Assembly (NCBI RefSeq): GCF_013328815.1 | Contig: NZ_JABUHN010000005.1 | Coordinates: 248,001-312,000 of the forward strand | Length of the DNA stretch: 64,000 bases | Origin: Tabrizicola fusiformis | GTDB taxonomy: Bacteria; Pseudomonadota; Alphaproteobacteria; Rhodobacterales; Rhodobacteraceae | Direction: 5' to 3' | Shown: piece by piece, positions 17,515-25,766 of the stretch | Numbering within the stretch: the stretch's first letter is position 1 | Layout of the letters: the number at the start of each line of letters is the position of its first letter | Program-made: the position numbers and the translations under genes | The notes under the pieces: generated by a model | What the model saw: only the letters and a program-made list of their open reading frames with translations | Told to the model about the DNA's origin: nothing | The model's database searches: none

Positions 17515-18384
17515 TCAGAACCACTGACCCGGTTCCATCAGGCCAAGGTCCATCAGTTGCTGGCTGTGCCACTGGAACGGCACCGAATTGTGCCAACTGA
17601 AATCATGGATGTCGAACATCGACCCGGCGTTGCTGCGCAGGGCCTTGGCGGTGCGGAAGCTGGCAATGGCGGTGGTGATGTTGTGGTGCCACGCGCATGC
17701 GTAGGTATTATATTCCTCGTCCGAAAAGGTGTAATCGCCGCGCAGCACCAGTCCGGGCGCGGTCTTGAACAGCGCGATCCGGTCGATCTTGCGGCGGATC
17801 ACCGGCACATGCTCTTCAAACCGCCAGCGCAACCCGCCAAAGAAATCCAGTTGCCGCTCTTTGGGGTAATTGTGGTTGGCCGGATCGGGCCGGGCCAGCG
17901 CGTAATAACCCGACCTGTCCAGATGCGCCCGTTCAAGCGAGACGGCATTGGGATGTTGCCCCAGATCGTCGGCATAAAGATCAATGACATAGGACAGCAT
18001 CGCCGTCCGCCGCTCTTCGACGTGAAAGGCGATCAGTTCGCGGACATTGCGCGTTTCGCAAAAGGGGTGGAACAGGTATTCGGCGTTGTAGCAGTAATAG
18101 AGCCAAATCTCTGGCGCGGCGGCGATCACCGCATTGATGGCATCGAACACCGCATTCTCGCGGTGAACATCCAGCATCACGCGATGCACCAGCGCCTCAA
18201 GCGCGGGCGGAACCTCGATCCCTTCAGGGGCCAACAGGGCGACATGGGGAAAGCCCGCGGCCAGATGGTGGCGCAGGGTGGTGTCCACCTCGACCGGGTC
18301 TTCGGCGAAGATCAGGGCGAGCGGGCCCTTGGCAAAGGCCGCCTTGCCCTGTTCGAGGAAGGCGGAAAGGGATGCGTATCTCAT
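17515..18384 (-). CDS. conserved protein of unknown function, Rhodobacteraceae type
   Basis: The 289-residue soluble protein starts MRYASLSAFLEQGKAAFAKG. It has no signal peptide or membrane segment. Recognisable blocks are a beta-alpha start with ALIFAEDPVEVDTTL, the aromatic stretch WLYYCYNAEYLFHPF, and PANHNYPKERQLDFFGGLRW. The order of a nucleotide-binding first half followed by Asp/His-rich blocks recalls a GT-A glycosyltransferase, but I see no clear DXD motif. Its substrate is unknown. It is transcribed opposite to trmB and divergently from miaB, and it stands alone. Confidence 0.6.
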   Translation of the reverse strand: MRYASLSAFLEQGKAAFAKGPLALIFAEDPVEVDTTLRHHLAAGFPHVALLAPEGIEVPPALEALVHRVMLDVHRENAVFDAINAVIAAAPEIWLYYCYNAEYLFHPFCETRNVRELIAFHVEERRTAMLSYVIDLYADDLGQHPNAVSLERAHLDRSGYYALARPDPANHNYPKERQLDFFGGLRWRFEEHVPVIRRKIDRIALFKTAPGLVLRGDYTFSDEEYNTYACAWHHNITTAIASFRTAKALRSNAGSMFDIHDFSWHNSVPFQWHSQQLMDLGLMEPGQWF

Positions 18385-18508
18385 GCGGTGTCCTGAGCCG
18401 GTCTTTGGCCATCGGGCACAGAATCGGTGAAGGCAGCGTGCATTGCAAGCCTGCCGCGTTGCGAAACGCGCGATCTTGGCTTATGCCGTCCGCTTGCCGG
18501 AGGATGCC

Positions 18509-19819
18509 ATGACCGAACCCAGAAAGCTCTTCATCAAGACCTATGGCTGTCAGATGAATGTCTATGACAGCGAGCGTATGGCCGAAGCCATGGGCGGCGA
18601 GGGCTATGTTCTGACCGATCAGGCCGAGGGCGCCGACATGGTGCTGCTGAACACCTGCCATATCCGCGAAAAGGCGTCGGAAAAGCTTTACTCCGACCTT
18701 GGCCGCCTGCGGCCGCTGAAGGCGGCCAATCCGAACCTCAAGATCGGGGTGGCGGGTTGTGTGGCGCAGGCCGAAGGCGACGAGATTCTGCGGCGGATGC
18801 CGCTGGTTGATCTGGTGGTGGGACCGCAAGCCTATCACCGGCTGCCGGAAATGGCGTGGGCCGGGCGCCAGCAGGTCGATACCGAATTCCCGGTCGAGGA
18901 CAAGTTCGACCTGCTTCCCGCCCGCAAGGCGCCGCGCGGCCCGACCGCCTTCCTGACCGTGCAGGAGGGGTGTGACAAGTTCTGTGCCTTTTGCGTGGTG
19001 CCCTATACCCGCGGCGCCGAAGTCAGCCGCCCCGGCGCCCGCATTCTGGATGAGGCGGCAAAGCTGGTGGAACGCGGCGTGCGTGAGATCACCCTTCTGG
19101 GGCAGAACGTGAATGCCTATCACGGCGCGGGCGAGGGCGGCGACTGGACCCTTGCCCGGCTGATCCGGGCACTGGCGGCCATCCCGGGGCTGGAGCGGCT
19201 GCGCTATACCACCAGCCATCCCAATGACATGGAGGATGACCTGATTGCCGCCCATGGCGATCTGCCGGCGCTGATGCCCTATCTGCATCTGCCGGTGCAA
19301 TCGGGCAGCGACCGCATCCTCAAGGCGATGAACCGCAAACATACCGCCGAGCAATATCTGCGGCTGGTCGAGCGTATCCGCGCCGCGCGCCCGGATATCC
19401 TGCTGTCGTCCGATTTCATCGTGGGTTTCCCGGGCGAGACCGACCGTGATTTTGAAGACACGATGGAGCTGATCCGCGCCGTGGGCTTCGGTTCGGCCTT
19501 CAGTTTCAAATATTCCGCCCGCCCGGGCACCCCCGCCGCCGAGAAACCGCCGGTCGAAGAGGCATTGGCCGATGACCGGCTGCAGACCTTGCAGGCGCTG
19601 ATCACGGCGCAGCAGCGCGCCGCGCAAGAGGCAATGGTGGGCCGCGAGGTGGGGGTGCTTTATGAAAAGCCGGGCCGCCTTGCCGGGCAGATGGTGGGCA
19701 AGTCCGATCACCTGCACGCCGTCCATGTCGAAGACCCGCAAGGTCGGGTCGGAGAGCTGGTCCGCGTGCGCGTCTCAGCTTCGGCGTCCAACTCTTTGGC
19801 GGCTGTAAGAATTCCCTGA
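18509..19819 (+). CDS. miaB: tRNA-2-methylthio-N6-dimethylallyladenosine synthase
   Basis: MiaB adds the methylthio group to i6A37 of tRNAs. The 436-residue protein has the UPF0004 N-terminal domain ([14 protein letters not shown] with the first cluster Cys), the radical SAM CX3CX2C motif in [10 protein letters not shown], and a C-terminal TRAM domain ([20 protein letters not shown]). The ATG at 18509 follows ggagg; the frame is open upstream to 18443 without support. In many Proteobacteria miaB precedes phoH. Here two envelope genes lie between them. Confidence 0.95.
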   Translation: MTEPRKLFIKTYGCQMNVYDSERMAEAMGGEGYVLTDQAEGADMVLLNTCHIREKASEKLYSDLGRLRPLKAANPNLKIGVAGCVAQAEGDEILRRMPLVDLVVGPQAYHRLPEMAWAGRQQVDTEFPVEDKFDLLPARKAPRGPTAFLTVQEGCDKFCAFCVVPYTRGAEVSRPGARILDEAAKLVERGVREITLLGQNVNAYHGAGEGGDWTLARLIRALAAIPGLERLRYTTSHPNDMEDDLIAAHGDLPALMPYLHLPVQSGSDRILKAMNRKHTAEQYLRLVERIRAARPDILLSSDFIVGFPGETDRDFEDTMELIRAVGFGSAFSFKYSARPGTPAAEKPPVEEALADDRLQTLQALITAQQRAAQEAMVGREVGVLYEKPGRLAGQMVGKSDHLHAVHVEDPQGRVGELVRVRVSASASNSLAAVRIP

Positions 19820-19987
19820 CGGCCTTTGCTGACTCCGCCACCACCTTGGGCCGAACCGCCGCCGGTGACGCAACAATTAGATGTTAAGCCCCGAGATTGT
19901 CTATATTTTGCTTGCGTTCGCCGGGGCAGGTCGGCAAGGCTAATCCTCAGTTTGGCGTAAAGATCGCAATATCGGGGGACTGCGGCG

Positions 19988-20557
19988 ATGGCATTTCTGT
20001 CCATAGCGTTCCGTTTGGCAATGGGGGGGGCCGTGCTTGCGGCCGGTCTTGCGGGGGCGTCCGCCACGCTTGCGCAGGGCGCCCCGGATGTCTACGGCAA
20101 GATCGAATGGGGCGTCTGGCTGGACGACGACGGCTGTATGCATTGGTGGGCGGATGGCGGTGTCGAAGGCTATATGCTGGACCGCGTCAATCCCAAGACC
20201 GGCAAGCCGGTTTGCCTCAAGCGCAATACCTGCCTTGTCGAGAATACCGATACGCTCTTTGCCACCGACAGCCACAAGTTGACTGCCTCGGGCCGCAAGC
20301 GGCTTGAGGGTTTCTTCCGCAAGTCCGGCGCTTTTGGTTATGCCATCTACGGCCACACCGACAGCCGCGCCTCGGATGCCCATAACGACCGCTTGTCACA
20401 GCGCCGCGCGGCGGCGGTGGCGGCGGTGGCCCGGTCGGTCGGCGCCGTGGTCGAACGCGAAATCGGTTATGGCGAACGCCGCCCTGTCGCCAGCAACGCC
20501 ACGGCTGCCGGGATGCAGAAGAACCGTCGCGTTGAAGTTGTCTGCTACCGCTGGTGA
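19988..20557 (+). CDS. secreted OmpA-like protein with N-terminal Cys/Trp motif
   Basis: The 189-residue protein has a signal peptide (residues 1-30, cut near TLAQGA), a short motif region D-D-D-G-C-x2-W-x2-D-x-G-x-E-G-Y (about 46-62) ending in GKPVC (about 72-76), and an OmpA-like C-terminal domain (about 85-187). The OmpA domain keeps GHTDSRASDAHNDRLSQRRA and ends in NRRVEVVCYRW, the peptidoglycan-binding loop type. It likely attaches to the cell wall from the periplasm. Its stop codon overlaps the ATG of the next gene, which carries a related motif. Confidence 0.8.
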   Translation: MAFLSIAFRLAMGGAVLAAGLAGASATLAQGAPDVYGKIEWGVWLDDDGCMHWWADGGVEGYMLDRVNPKTGKPVCLKRNTCLVENTDTLFATDSHKLTASGRKRLEGFFRKSGAFGYAIYGHTDSRASDAHNDRLSQRRAAAVAAVARSVGAVVEREIGYGERRPVASNATAAGMQKNRRVEVVCYRW

Positions 20558-20916
20558 TGAAAATGGCAAAAACCTCGTTTCTTGTTCTGGGGCTTGCGGG
20601 CCTGACACTGGTCGCGGGCTGCACCGATGGCCTGACGCCCTATACCAAAAGCGCCGATACGGTGATCGCCACGGCATCGGATTCGGGCGGTGACAAGATC
20701 GGCCTGCGTGAAGGCGAGGCCGCCATCGCCTATGACCCCGATGGCTGTCAGGGCTGGATCATCGACGATGGCGCCGAAGGCTATTCCGGCCGCCGCTATG
20801 ACCCGGTTTCGGGGCTGCCGGTCTGCAACAATCTCTATCCGCCGGGAACGGTGGTTGGCAATTACCAGACGGATTCCGCGCCGGTCAAAGACTATGTTCC
20901 GGGGCGCCGGAACTGA
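20557..20916 (+). CDS. small lipoprotein sharing the DGC-W-DDG-EGY motif
   Basis: The 119-residue product has a lipobox (LVAGC, Cys at about residue 22) and would be lipidated. Its second half carries DPDGCQGWIIDDGAEGY (about 60-76) and GLPVC (86-90), the same pattern as in the upstream OmpA-like protein. I chose ATG at 20557, which overlaps the previous stop (TGATG). A GTG at 20554 and an ATG at 20563 are alternatives. The family is not recognised. A terminator follows at 20945. Confidence 0.7.
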   Translation: MKMAKTSFLVLGLAGLTLVAGCTDGLTPYTKSADTVIATASDSGGDKIGLREGEAAIAYDPDGCQGWIIDDGAEGYSGRRYDPVSGLPVCNNLYPPGTVVGNYQTDSAPVKDYVPGRRN

Positions 20917-20944
20917 TTTCCGGGCAATTCTGCCACCAGATCGG

Positions 20945-20972
20945 GGGCCGCAGCGGTGCTGCGGCCCTTTCT
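20945..20972 (+). terminator. intrinsic terminator after the lipoprotein gene
   Basis: The stem GGGCCGCAGC / GCTGCGGCCC with loop ggt is followed by tttctctt. Confidence 0.85.
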
Positions 20973-21121
20973 CTTGTGGCGTGCCGACGGTGTTGCCTGA
21001 AAAAACGTCACCCGGATGTCACGAAACGGGCAGAGGCTGGCCCGGCGTCGAAACGGGGCTTGCCTGATCGGCGCTGCGGACGCAGACTTGACCTACGGCC
21101 CTTTTACAGAAGGAGACCCCT

Positions 21122-22141
21122 TTGGGCATCAGCGCGCTGACCCCCCCGACCCGTGCCGAAGACCTCGTGGAAACCGTTCTCGAATTCCCCGACAACCGGC
21201 TGCTTATCGACCTCTGCGGCGAGTATGACCGGAACCTCGCCCAGATCGAACACCAGATGGGGGTGCATGTCCTGCGACGCGGCAATCGCCTGTCGGTGAT
21301 CGGCGACAAGGGGGCGCGCGAACAGGCTGCGGCGGTGCTGCGCGCGCTTTATGCCCGGCTTGAGGCCGGGCGCGGCCTTGCCGCGGGCGATATCGACGGC
21401 GCGATCCGCATGGGCCGCCCGATGCCCGCCACGCCCCGCGCCGAAGGCGAGCAGATCGAGATGTTCAATGCCTCTGGCATCGAGATCCGCACCCGCAAGA
21501 AACCGATCGAGCCGCGGACCGAAGCGCAGAAGACCTATGTGGCCAACCTTTTCGCCAATGAGCTGGGCTTTGGCATCGGGCCTGCGGGCACCGGCAAGAC
21601 CTATCTGGCGGTGGCGGTGGGGGTGACGATGTTCATCTCTGGCGCGGTGGAAAAGATCATCCTGTCGCGTCCCGCGGTCGAGGCCGGTGAGCGGCTGGGT
21701 TTTCTTCCCGGCGACATGAAGGAAAAAGTCGATCCCTACATGCAGCCGCTTTATGATGCGCTGAACGATTTCCTGCCCGCCAAGCAGGTGCAGAAGCTGA
21801 TGGAGGAAAAGCGGATCGAGATTGCGCCGCTGGCCTTCATGCGCGGCCGCACCCTGTCGAATGCCTTCGTGGTGCTGGACGAGGCGCAGAACGCCACGAC
21901 CATGCAGATGAAGATGTTCCTCACCCGTCTGGGCGAGGGCAGCCGCATGGTCATCACCGGCGACCGCACCCAGATTGACCTGCCGCGCGGCGTGCCCTCG
22001 GGGCTTCAGGATGCCGAGCGCATTCTGAAAGGGGTGAAGGGCGTCAGCTTCAACTACTTCACCTCGAAGGATGTGGTGCGCCACCCGCTGGTCGCCCGCG
22101 TGATCGAAGCCTATGAGGCGGATGAGGCCAAGGGCGCCTGA
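21122..22141 (+). CDS. phoH: PhoH-like ATPase
   Basis: The 339-residue P-loop NTPase of the PhoH (YbeZ) family has the Walker A GPAGTGKTYLAVA (about residues 158-170), Walker B FVVLDEAQNATTMQ and the sensor MVITGDRTQIDLP. PhoH/YbeZ proteins are linked to RNA metabolism and work near YbeY. No ATG fits the start; TTG at 21122 has aaggag 8 nt upstream and gives the expected N-terminus. A terminator identical to that of fabI follows. Confidence 0.92.
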   Translation: MGISALTPPTRAEDLVETVLEFPDNRLLIDLCGEYDRNLAQIEHQMGVHVLRRGNRLSVIGDKGAREQAAAVLRALYARLEAGRGLAAGDIDGAIRMGRPMPATPRAEGEQIEMFNASGIEIRTRKKPIEPRTEAQKTYVANLFANELGFGIGPAGTGKTYLAVAVGVTMFISGAVEKIILSRPAVEAGERLGFLPGDMKEKVDPYMQPLYDALNDFLPAKQVQKLMEEKRIEIAPLAFMRGRTLSNAFVVLDEAQNATTMQMKMFLTRLGEGSRMVITGDRTQIDLPRGVPSGLQDAERILKGVKGVSFNYFTSKDVVRHPLVARVIEAYEADEAKGA

Positions 22142-22162
22142 CCCCTTGCATTGAAGACTATT

Positions 22163-22200
22163 GCGCCGCCGTTTCTTGCGAAACGGCGGCATTTCTTTTT
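22163..22200 (+). terminator. intrinsic terminator after phoH (copy B of a duplicated sequence)
   Basis: The stem gccgccgttt / aaacggcggc has a cttgcg loop and an atttcttttt tail. It is a near-perfect copy of the sequence at 7344-7380. Confidence 0.85.
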
Positions 22201-22234
22201 CTCGCCTCTGGCCTGCGACCAACCGGCTCGGGCG

Positions 22235-22304
22235 TGCCTCCGGCGGGATATTTGGGCCAAGATGAACGGGCGGGCTTTCATCTTGGTCCAAATATCCCGG
22301 GGGA
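22235..22304. repeat. dispersed repeat element as an inverted pair
   Basis: The direct copy (gcctccggcgg, then gatatttgggccaagatgaa, 22235-22266) is followed about 11 nt later by an inverted copy (ttcatcttggtccaaatatc, 22278-22304). Together they can form a long hairpin between phoH and trpB. Related copies lie at 7415, 41635 and about 53402. Confidence 0.85.
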
Positions 22305-22393
22305 GAGCCCGGAACGGGCGAGGGGGCAGCGCCCCCCTTTTCCCCGGGCGTCAAGGGCGCTACACCCTGATCAGCAGCATCGGGGAGTGGGCC

Positions 22394-23626
22394 ATGGCCG
22401 AGGACGGGTTGAACAGTTTCATGACGGGGCCGGACGAAGCCGGGCGTTTCGGCATCTTCGGCGGGCGGTTCGTGTCGGAAACGCTGATGCCGCTGATCCT
22501 CGATCTGGAAGAGCGCTATGAATATGCCAAGACCGACCCGAGTTTCTGGGCGGAAATGGACGATCTGTGGAAGCATTATGTCGGCCGCCCCAGCCCCTTG
22601 TATTTCGCGCCGCGGCTGACCGCGCATCTGGGCGGTGCCAAGGTCTATATGAAGCGCGACGAGTTGAACCACACCGGCGCGCACAAGATCAACAATGTGC
22701 TGGGGCAGATCATCCTTGCCCGCCGCATGGGCAAGACCCGGATCATCGCCGAAACCGGCGCGGGGCAGCATGGGGTGGCGACGGCAACGGTCTGCGCCAA
22801 GTTCGGGCTGAAATGCGTGGTCTATATGGGCGCGCATGATGTCGAGCGGCAGGCGCCGAACGTGTTCCGCATGAAGTTGCTGGGGGCCGAGGTGATTCCG
22901 GTGACCTCGGGTCGCGGCACGCTGAAGGATGCGATGAACGATGCCTTGCGCGATTGGGTGACCAATGTGCGGGACACCTTCTATTGCATCGGCACGGTGG
23001 CGGGGCCGCATCCCTATCCGGCGATGGTGCGCGATTTCCAGTCGATCATCGGCAAGGAAGTGCGCTGGCAATTGGCCGAGCAGGAAGGCGAGGGGCGGCT
23101 GCCCGATACTGTGGTGGCGGCGATCGGCGGCGGCTCGAATGCGATGGGGCTGTTCTTCCCCTTCCTTGACGATCCTTCGGTGAACATCATCGGGGTCGAG
23201 GCGGGCGGCAAGGGCGTGGACGACCGGATGCAGCATTGTGCCAGCCTGACCGGCGGGCGGCCGGGCGTGCTGCATGGCAACCGCACCTATCTGTTGCAGG
23301 ACGGCGACGGGCAGATTCTGGAAGGGTTTTCGATTTCGGCGGGGCTCGACTATCCGGGGATTGGGCCGGAGCATAGCTGGCTGCATGACATCGGCCGGGC
23401 GAGCTATGTCTCGATCACCGATGCCGAGGCGCTGGAGGCGTTCCAGCTTTGCGGCAAGCTGGAGGGAATCATCCCGGCGCTAGAGCCTTCCCATGCGCTG
23501 GCGCATGTGATGAAGATCGCGCCGGCCCTGCCCAAGGACCATATCATCGTGATGAACATGTGTGGCCGGGGCGACAAGGACATCTTCACGGTTGCCAAGC
23601 ATCTGGGCGTGCAGATGGCTGTCTGA
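22394..23626 (+). CDS. trpB: tryptophan synthase beta subunit
   Basis: TrpB condenses indole and serine using PLP. The 410-residue protein shows the PLP Lys in [10 protein letters not shown] and the phosphate loop GGGSNAMG, plus the [10 protein letters not shown] loop. The ATG at 22394 follows ggggag. trpF, often adjacent upstream, and trpA are absent from this window, so the gene is monocistronic here. A terminator follows at 23648. Confidence 0.97.
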   Translation: MAEDGLNSFMTGPDEAGRFGIFGGRFVSETLMPLILDLEERYEYAKTDPSFWAEMDDLWKHYVGRPSPLYFAPRLTAHLGGAKVYMKRDELNHTGAHKINNVLGQIILARRMGKTRIIAETGAGQHGVATATVCAKFGLKCVVYMGAHDVERQAPNVFRMKLLGAEVIPVTSGRGTLKDAMNDALRDWVTNVRDTFYCIGTVAGPHPYPAMVRDFQSIIGKEVRWQLAEQEGEGRLPDTVVAAIGGGSNAMGLFFPFLDDPSVNIIGVEAGGKGVDDRMQHCASLTGGRPGVLHGNRTYLLQDGDGQILEGFSISAGLDYPGIGPEHSWLHDIGRASYVSITDAEALEAFQLCGKLEGIIPALEPSHALAHVMKIAPALPKDHIIVMNMCGRGDKDIFTVAKHLGVQMAV

Positions 23627-23647
23627 GGTCAGCGCAATCCGAAGGTC

Positions 23648-23678
23648 GGGCCGCCCTTGGGGCGGCCCATTTCGTTTT
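23648..23678 (+). terminator. intrinsic terminator after trpB
   Basis: The stem GGGCCGCCC / GGGCGGCCC has a short ttg loop and is followed by atttcgtttt. Confidence 0.85.
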
Positions 23679-23833
23679 CGCGGCATAAACTGCGGTTTAT
23701 GGCCCTATTTCTTGGGGATCAGGGGGCCGAAGCTAAACCCCCGGTCAATAGCCGGCGCCTGATCTGCCGTGTTTCCTGCTGTCATGCCGGGGGGATGTTC
23801 CGTCCGGTGCCATAGACAGGAAAAGGACAGGAC

Positions 23834-24307
23834 ATGAAAACGAAGTTCCTCCATGCCGCGGCCATGCTGATGATGAGCGCCACGCTCTCGAATGCGGCAA
23901 TCACCAGCGATGATCTGGTCGCGCAGTATCAGGCCCAGGGCTATACGCGCATCGAGATCAAGGTGGGGCCAACCCTGGCCAAGGTCGAGGCGATCAAGGA
24001 CGGCCAGAAGGTGGAAGTGCTGTATGATCTGGTCACCGGCGCCATTCTGAAAACCGAAACCGAACAGGTTCAGGCCGGCGACGACGTGAGTCCGGGTGTC
24101 GAAGTGCGCACTGTCAGCGATGAGAAGCTGGATGACGACAAGGGGCGTGGCCGCAGTGACGGCGAGGACGACGACGACAGCAACGATGACAATGACGACG
24201 ACAGCGGTGATGATGACAGCGGTGACGACGATGGCGGCGACGACGACAGCGGTGATGACGACAGCGGCGATGATGACGGCGGTGACGATGACGGCGATGA
24301 TGATTGA
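23834..24307 (+). CDS. secreted PepSY-like protein with long Asp-rich tail
   Basis: The 157-residue protein has a signal peptide (residues 1-22, ending in LSNAAI), a PepSY-like domain (about 25-80: YQAQGYTRIEIKVGPTLAKV, then VLYDLVTGAILKTE) and a tail from about residue 100 made of Asp with Gly/Ser, in repeats such as DDSGDDD. The tail is very acidic and could bind divalent metal ions or stay disordered; this is inference. Its gene is low-complexity from about 24160. A similar protein (24412) and a LuxR-type regulator (24823) follow on the same strand. Confidence 0.75.
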   Translation: MKTKFLHAAAMLMMSATLSNAAITSDDLVAQYQAQGYTRIEIKVGPTLAKVEAIKDGQKVEVLYDLVTGAILKTETEQVQAGDDVSPGVEVRTVSDEKLDDDKGRGRSDGEDDDDSNDDNDDDSGDDDSGDDDGGDDDSGDDDSGDDDGGDDDGDDD

Positions 24308-24344
24308 GCTTGCGTGCTGAGATGCTGCTCGATTGACTGCAACG

Positions 24345-24369
24345 GGCGGTTCGGCCTTGCCGGACCGCC
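24345..24369 (+). terminator. hairpin between the two Asp-rich genes
   Basis: The stem GGCGGTTCGG / CCGGACCGCC (one G-T pair) has loop ccttg and a weak tail. It may only attenuate. Confidence 0.5.
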
Positions 24370-24411
24370 TCATCTGGTTGAGAAGGGGGCCGAAATCATC
24401 GGTCTGAAGCT

Positions 24412-24810
24412 ATGAAACGTCGCCAGTTCCTGTTTGTCGGGGCAGCCGCCGCGCTTTTGCCAAGCGTCGCTTTTGCGGCCGATTTCGCCGACAAGATCAT
24501 CCGTCGCCTGCGCAAGCAGGGCTATACCGATATCACCACTTCGCGGACCTTGCTGGGCCGGGTGCGCATCCTTGCGTGGCGCGGTGGCGAATCGCGCGAG
24601 ATCATCCTCAATCCCCATACCGGAGAGATTTTGCGCGATGTCTGGACGGCGGCGGATGGCCGGCTGGTTCCGGGCACGCTGGAGGGCGATGACAGCGACG
24701 ACGACAAGGATGATGACAAAGACGACGACGAGGAAGACGACGACGAGGAAGACGATGGGGGGGACGACGACAACAGCGGATCAGGCGGCGGCGATGACGA
24801 CGAAGACTGA
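24412..24810 (+). CDS. second secreted PepSY-like protein with Asp/Glu-rich tail
   Basis: The 132-residue protein has a signal peptide with an RR pair (MKRRQFLFVGAAAALLPS, cleavage near AFAAD), which might be Tat-like, although the usual S-R-R-x-F-L-K is incomplete. A PepSY-like domain follows (about 25-80: RLRKQGYTDITTSRTLLG, then EIILNPHTGEILRDV), then an acidic tail from about residue 92 made of Asp, Glu, Gly and Lys. It is a diverged paralogue of the protein at 23834. The LuxR-type gene starts 12 bp after its stop. Confidence 0.75.
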   Translation: MKRRQFLFVGAAAALLPSVAFAADFADKIIRRLRKQGYTDITTSRTLLGRVRILAWRGGESREIILNPHTGEILRDVWTAADGRLVPGTLEGDDSDDDKDDDKDDDEEDDDEEDDGGDDDNSGSGGGDDDED

Positions 24811-24822
24811 CCGGGCGCGTCC

Positions 24823-25344
24823 ATGAAGCGCCCGTGGGCCATCCTTGCCATTCTGATCGTGCAGGCGTTGAGCGCCTTCTTCTTCATTGCCGATATCCTG
24901 TCGTCCTATATTCCGCTGTGGTCGCGGCCTCTTGCCTGGCAATACCGCGAGTTGCTGGAAATTCTGTCGGCGCTGGGGCTGTTTCTGGGCGTGGTTCTGG
25001 GGGCGCTGTCGCTTTGGCGGGCGCAGCGCGAACGGCATCTGGCCGAAGAGCGGCTGCGCCGTGCCTCGGGTGCCTTCATGGATCTGTTGCAGGAACGGTT
25101 CGGCGAATGGGCCCTGACCAAGGCCGAGGCGGATGTGGCGCTTTTCGCCATCAAGGGGCTGTCCACCGCCGAAATCGCGGTGCTGCGGCAAACCTCGGAA
25201 GGCACCGTCAAGGCGCAGACCAATGCGATCTATCGCAAGGCGGGCGTCTCGGGGCGGTCACAGCTTTTGTCGGTGTTCATCGAGGATCTGATGCGCGATG
25301 AGGGCACCCTGCGCCCGGGTGCCGCGCGGGCGGCGGCGGAATAG
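24823..25344 (+). CDS. membrane-anchored LuxR-type transcription regulator
   Basis: The 173-residue protein has two N-terminal membrane segments (about residues 5-25 and 45-65), a short coiled region (RAQRERHLAEERLRRA) and a C-terminal LuxR/GerE helix-turn-helix (about 95-155: LTKAEADVALFAIKGLSTAE, then SEGTVKAQTNAIYRKAGV). The DNA-binding domain would face the cytosol. It starts 12 bp after the second Asp-rich gene, so it probably shares its transcript and may control this cassette. No receiver or autoinducer domain is present. Confidence 0.8.
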   Translation: MKRPWAILAILIVQALSAFFFIADILSSYIPLWSRPLAWQYRELLEILSALGLFLGVVLGALSLWRAQRERHLAEERLRRASGAFMDLLQERFGEWALTKAEADVALFAIKGLSTAEIAVLRQTSEGTVKAQTNAIYRKAGVSGRSQLLSVFIEDLMRDEGTLRPGAARAAAE

Positions 25345-25345
25345 G

Positions 25346-25714
25346 TCAATCCGCCGCGTATTGCTCCAGCACCTCCAGCGGCACGACATGCAGGGTGTTG
25401 GCGTGGGTGGCGTTCAGGCGGACCAGCGGCGCCGCCCCTTCGTCATGCGCCTGCAGGAACCGCCCGGCGCAGAGGCACCAGCGATCCCCCGGTTTCAGCC
25501 CGGCAAAGCCATATTCCGGGCGGGGCGTGGACAGATCATTGCCAAGGTATTTCGACAGGGCCAGAAACTCGGCCGTCATCAGGGCGCAGACCGTGTGCAG
25601 CCCCCGGTCCTGCGGGCCGGTATTGCAGCAGCCGTCACGGAAAAATCCGGTGAGCGGTGCGGTCGAGCAGGGTTCGAGCGTGCCGCCCCGGACGTTGATC
25701 GACGGTTCTTTCAT
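25346..25714 (-). CDS. DUF2237 family protein
   Basis: The 122-residue protein has the conserved Cys-rich DUF2237 pattern: EPCSTAPLTGFFRDGCC, TVCALMTAEFL, GNDLSTPRPEYGFAGLKPGD and WCLCAGRF. It is soluble and of unknown function; the conserved cysteines suggest metal or redox chemistry, which is inference. It is convergent with the LuxR gene (1-bp gap) and has aggaggc before the ATG. Confidence 0.88.
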   Translation of the reverse strand: MKEPSINVRGGTLEPCSTAPLTGFFRDGCCNTGPQDRGLHTVCALMTAEFLALSKYLGNDLSTPRPEYGFAGLKPGDRWCLCAGRFLQAHDEGAAPLVRLNATHANTLHVVPLEVLEQYAAD

Positions 25715-25766
25715 CGGCGCCTCCTGACACTTGTGATGGTAGCCTCTGGCAGCCGCTTGTCCAGCC

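Noticed and set aside
22235-22304. Insertion sequence remnant
   Set aside because: There is no transposase fragment or target duplication; the paired repeat looks like a REP-type element instead.
21104-23386. 760-codon minus-strand frame over phoH and trpB
   Set aside because: It runs through two certain genes and the terminator between them and has no recognisable domain.
23834-24810. Frameshift or sequencing error in the Asp-rich genes
   Set aside because: Frames are open to proper stops in both genes and the acidic tails are similar in type, so they look real.
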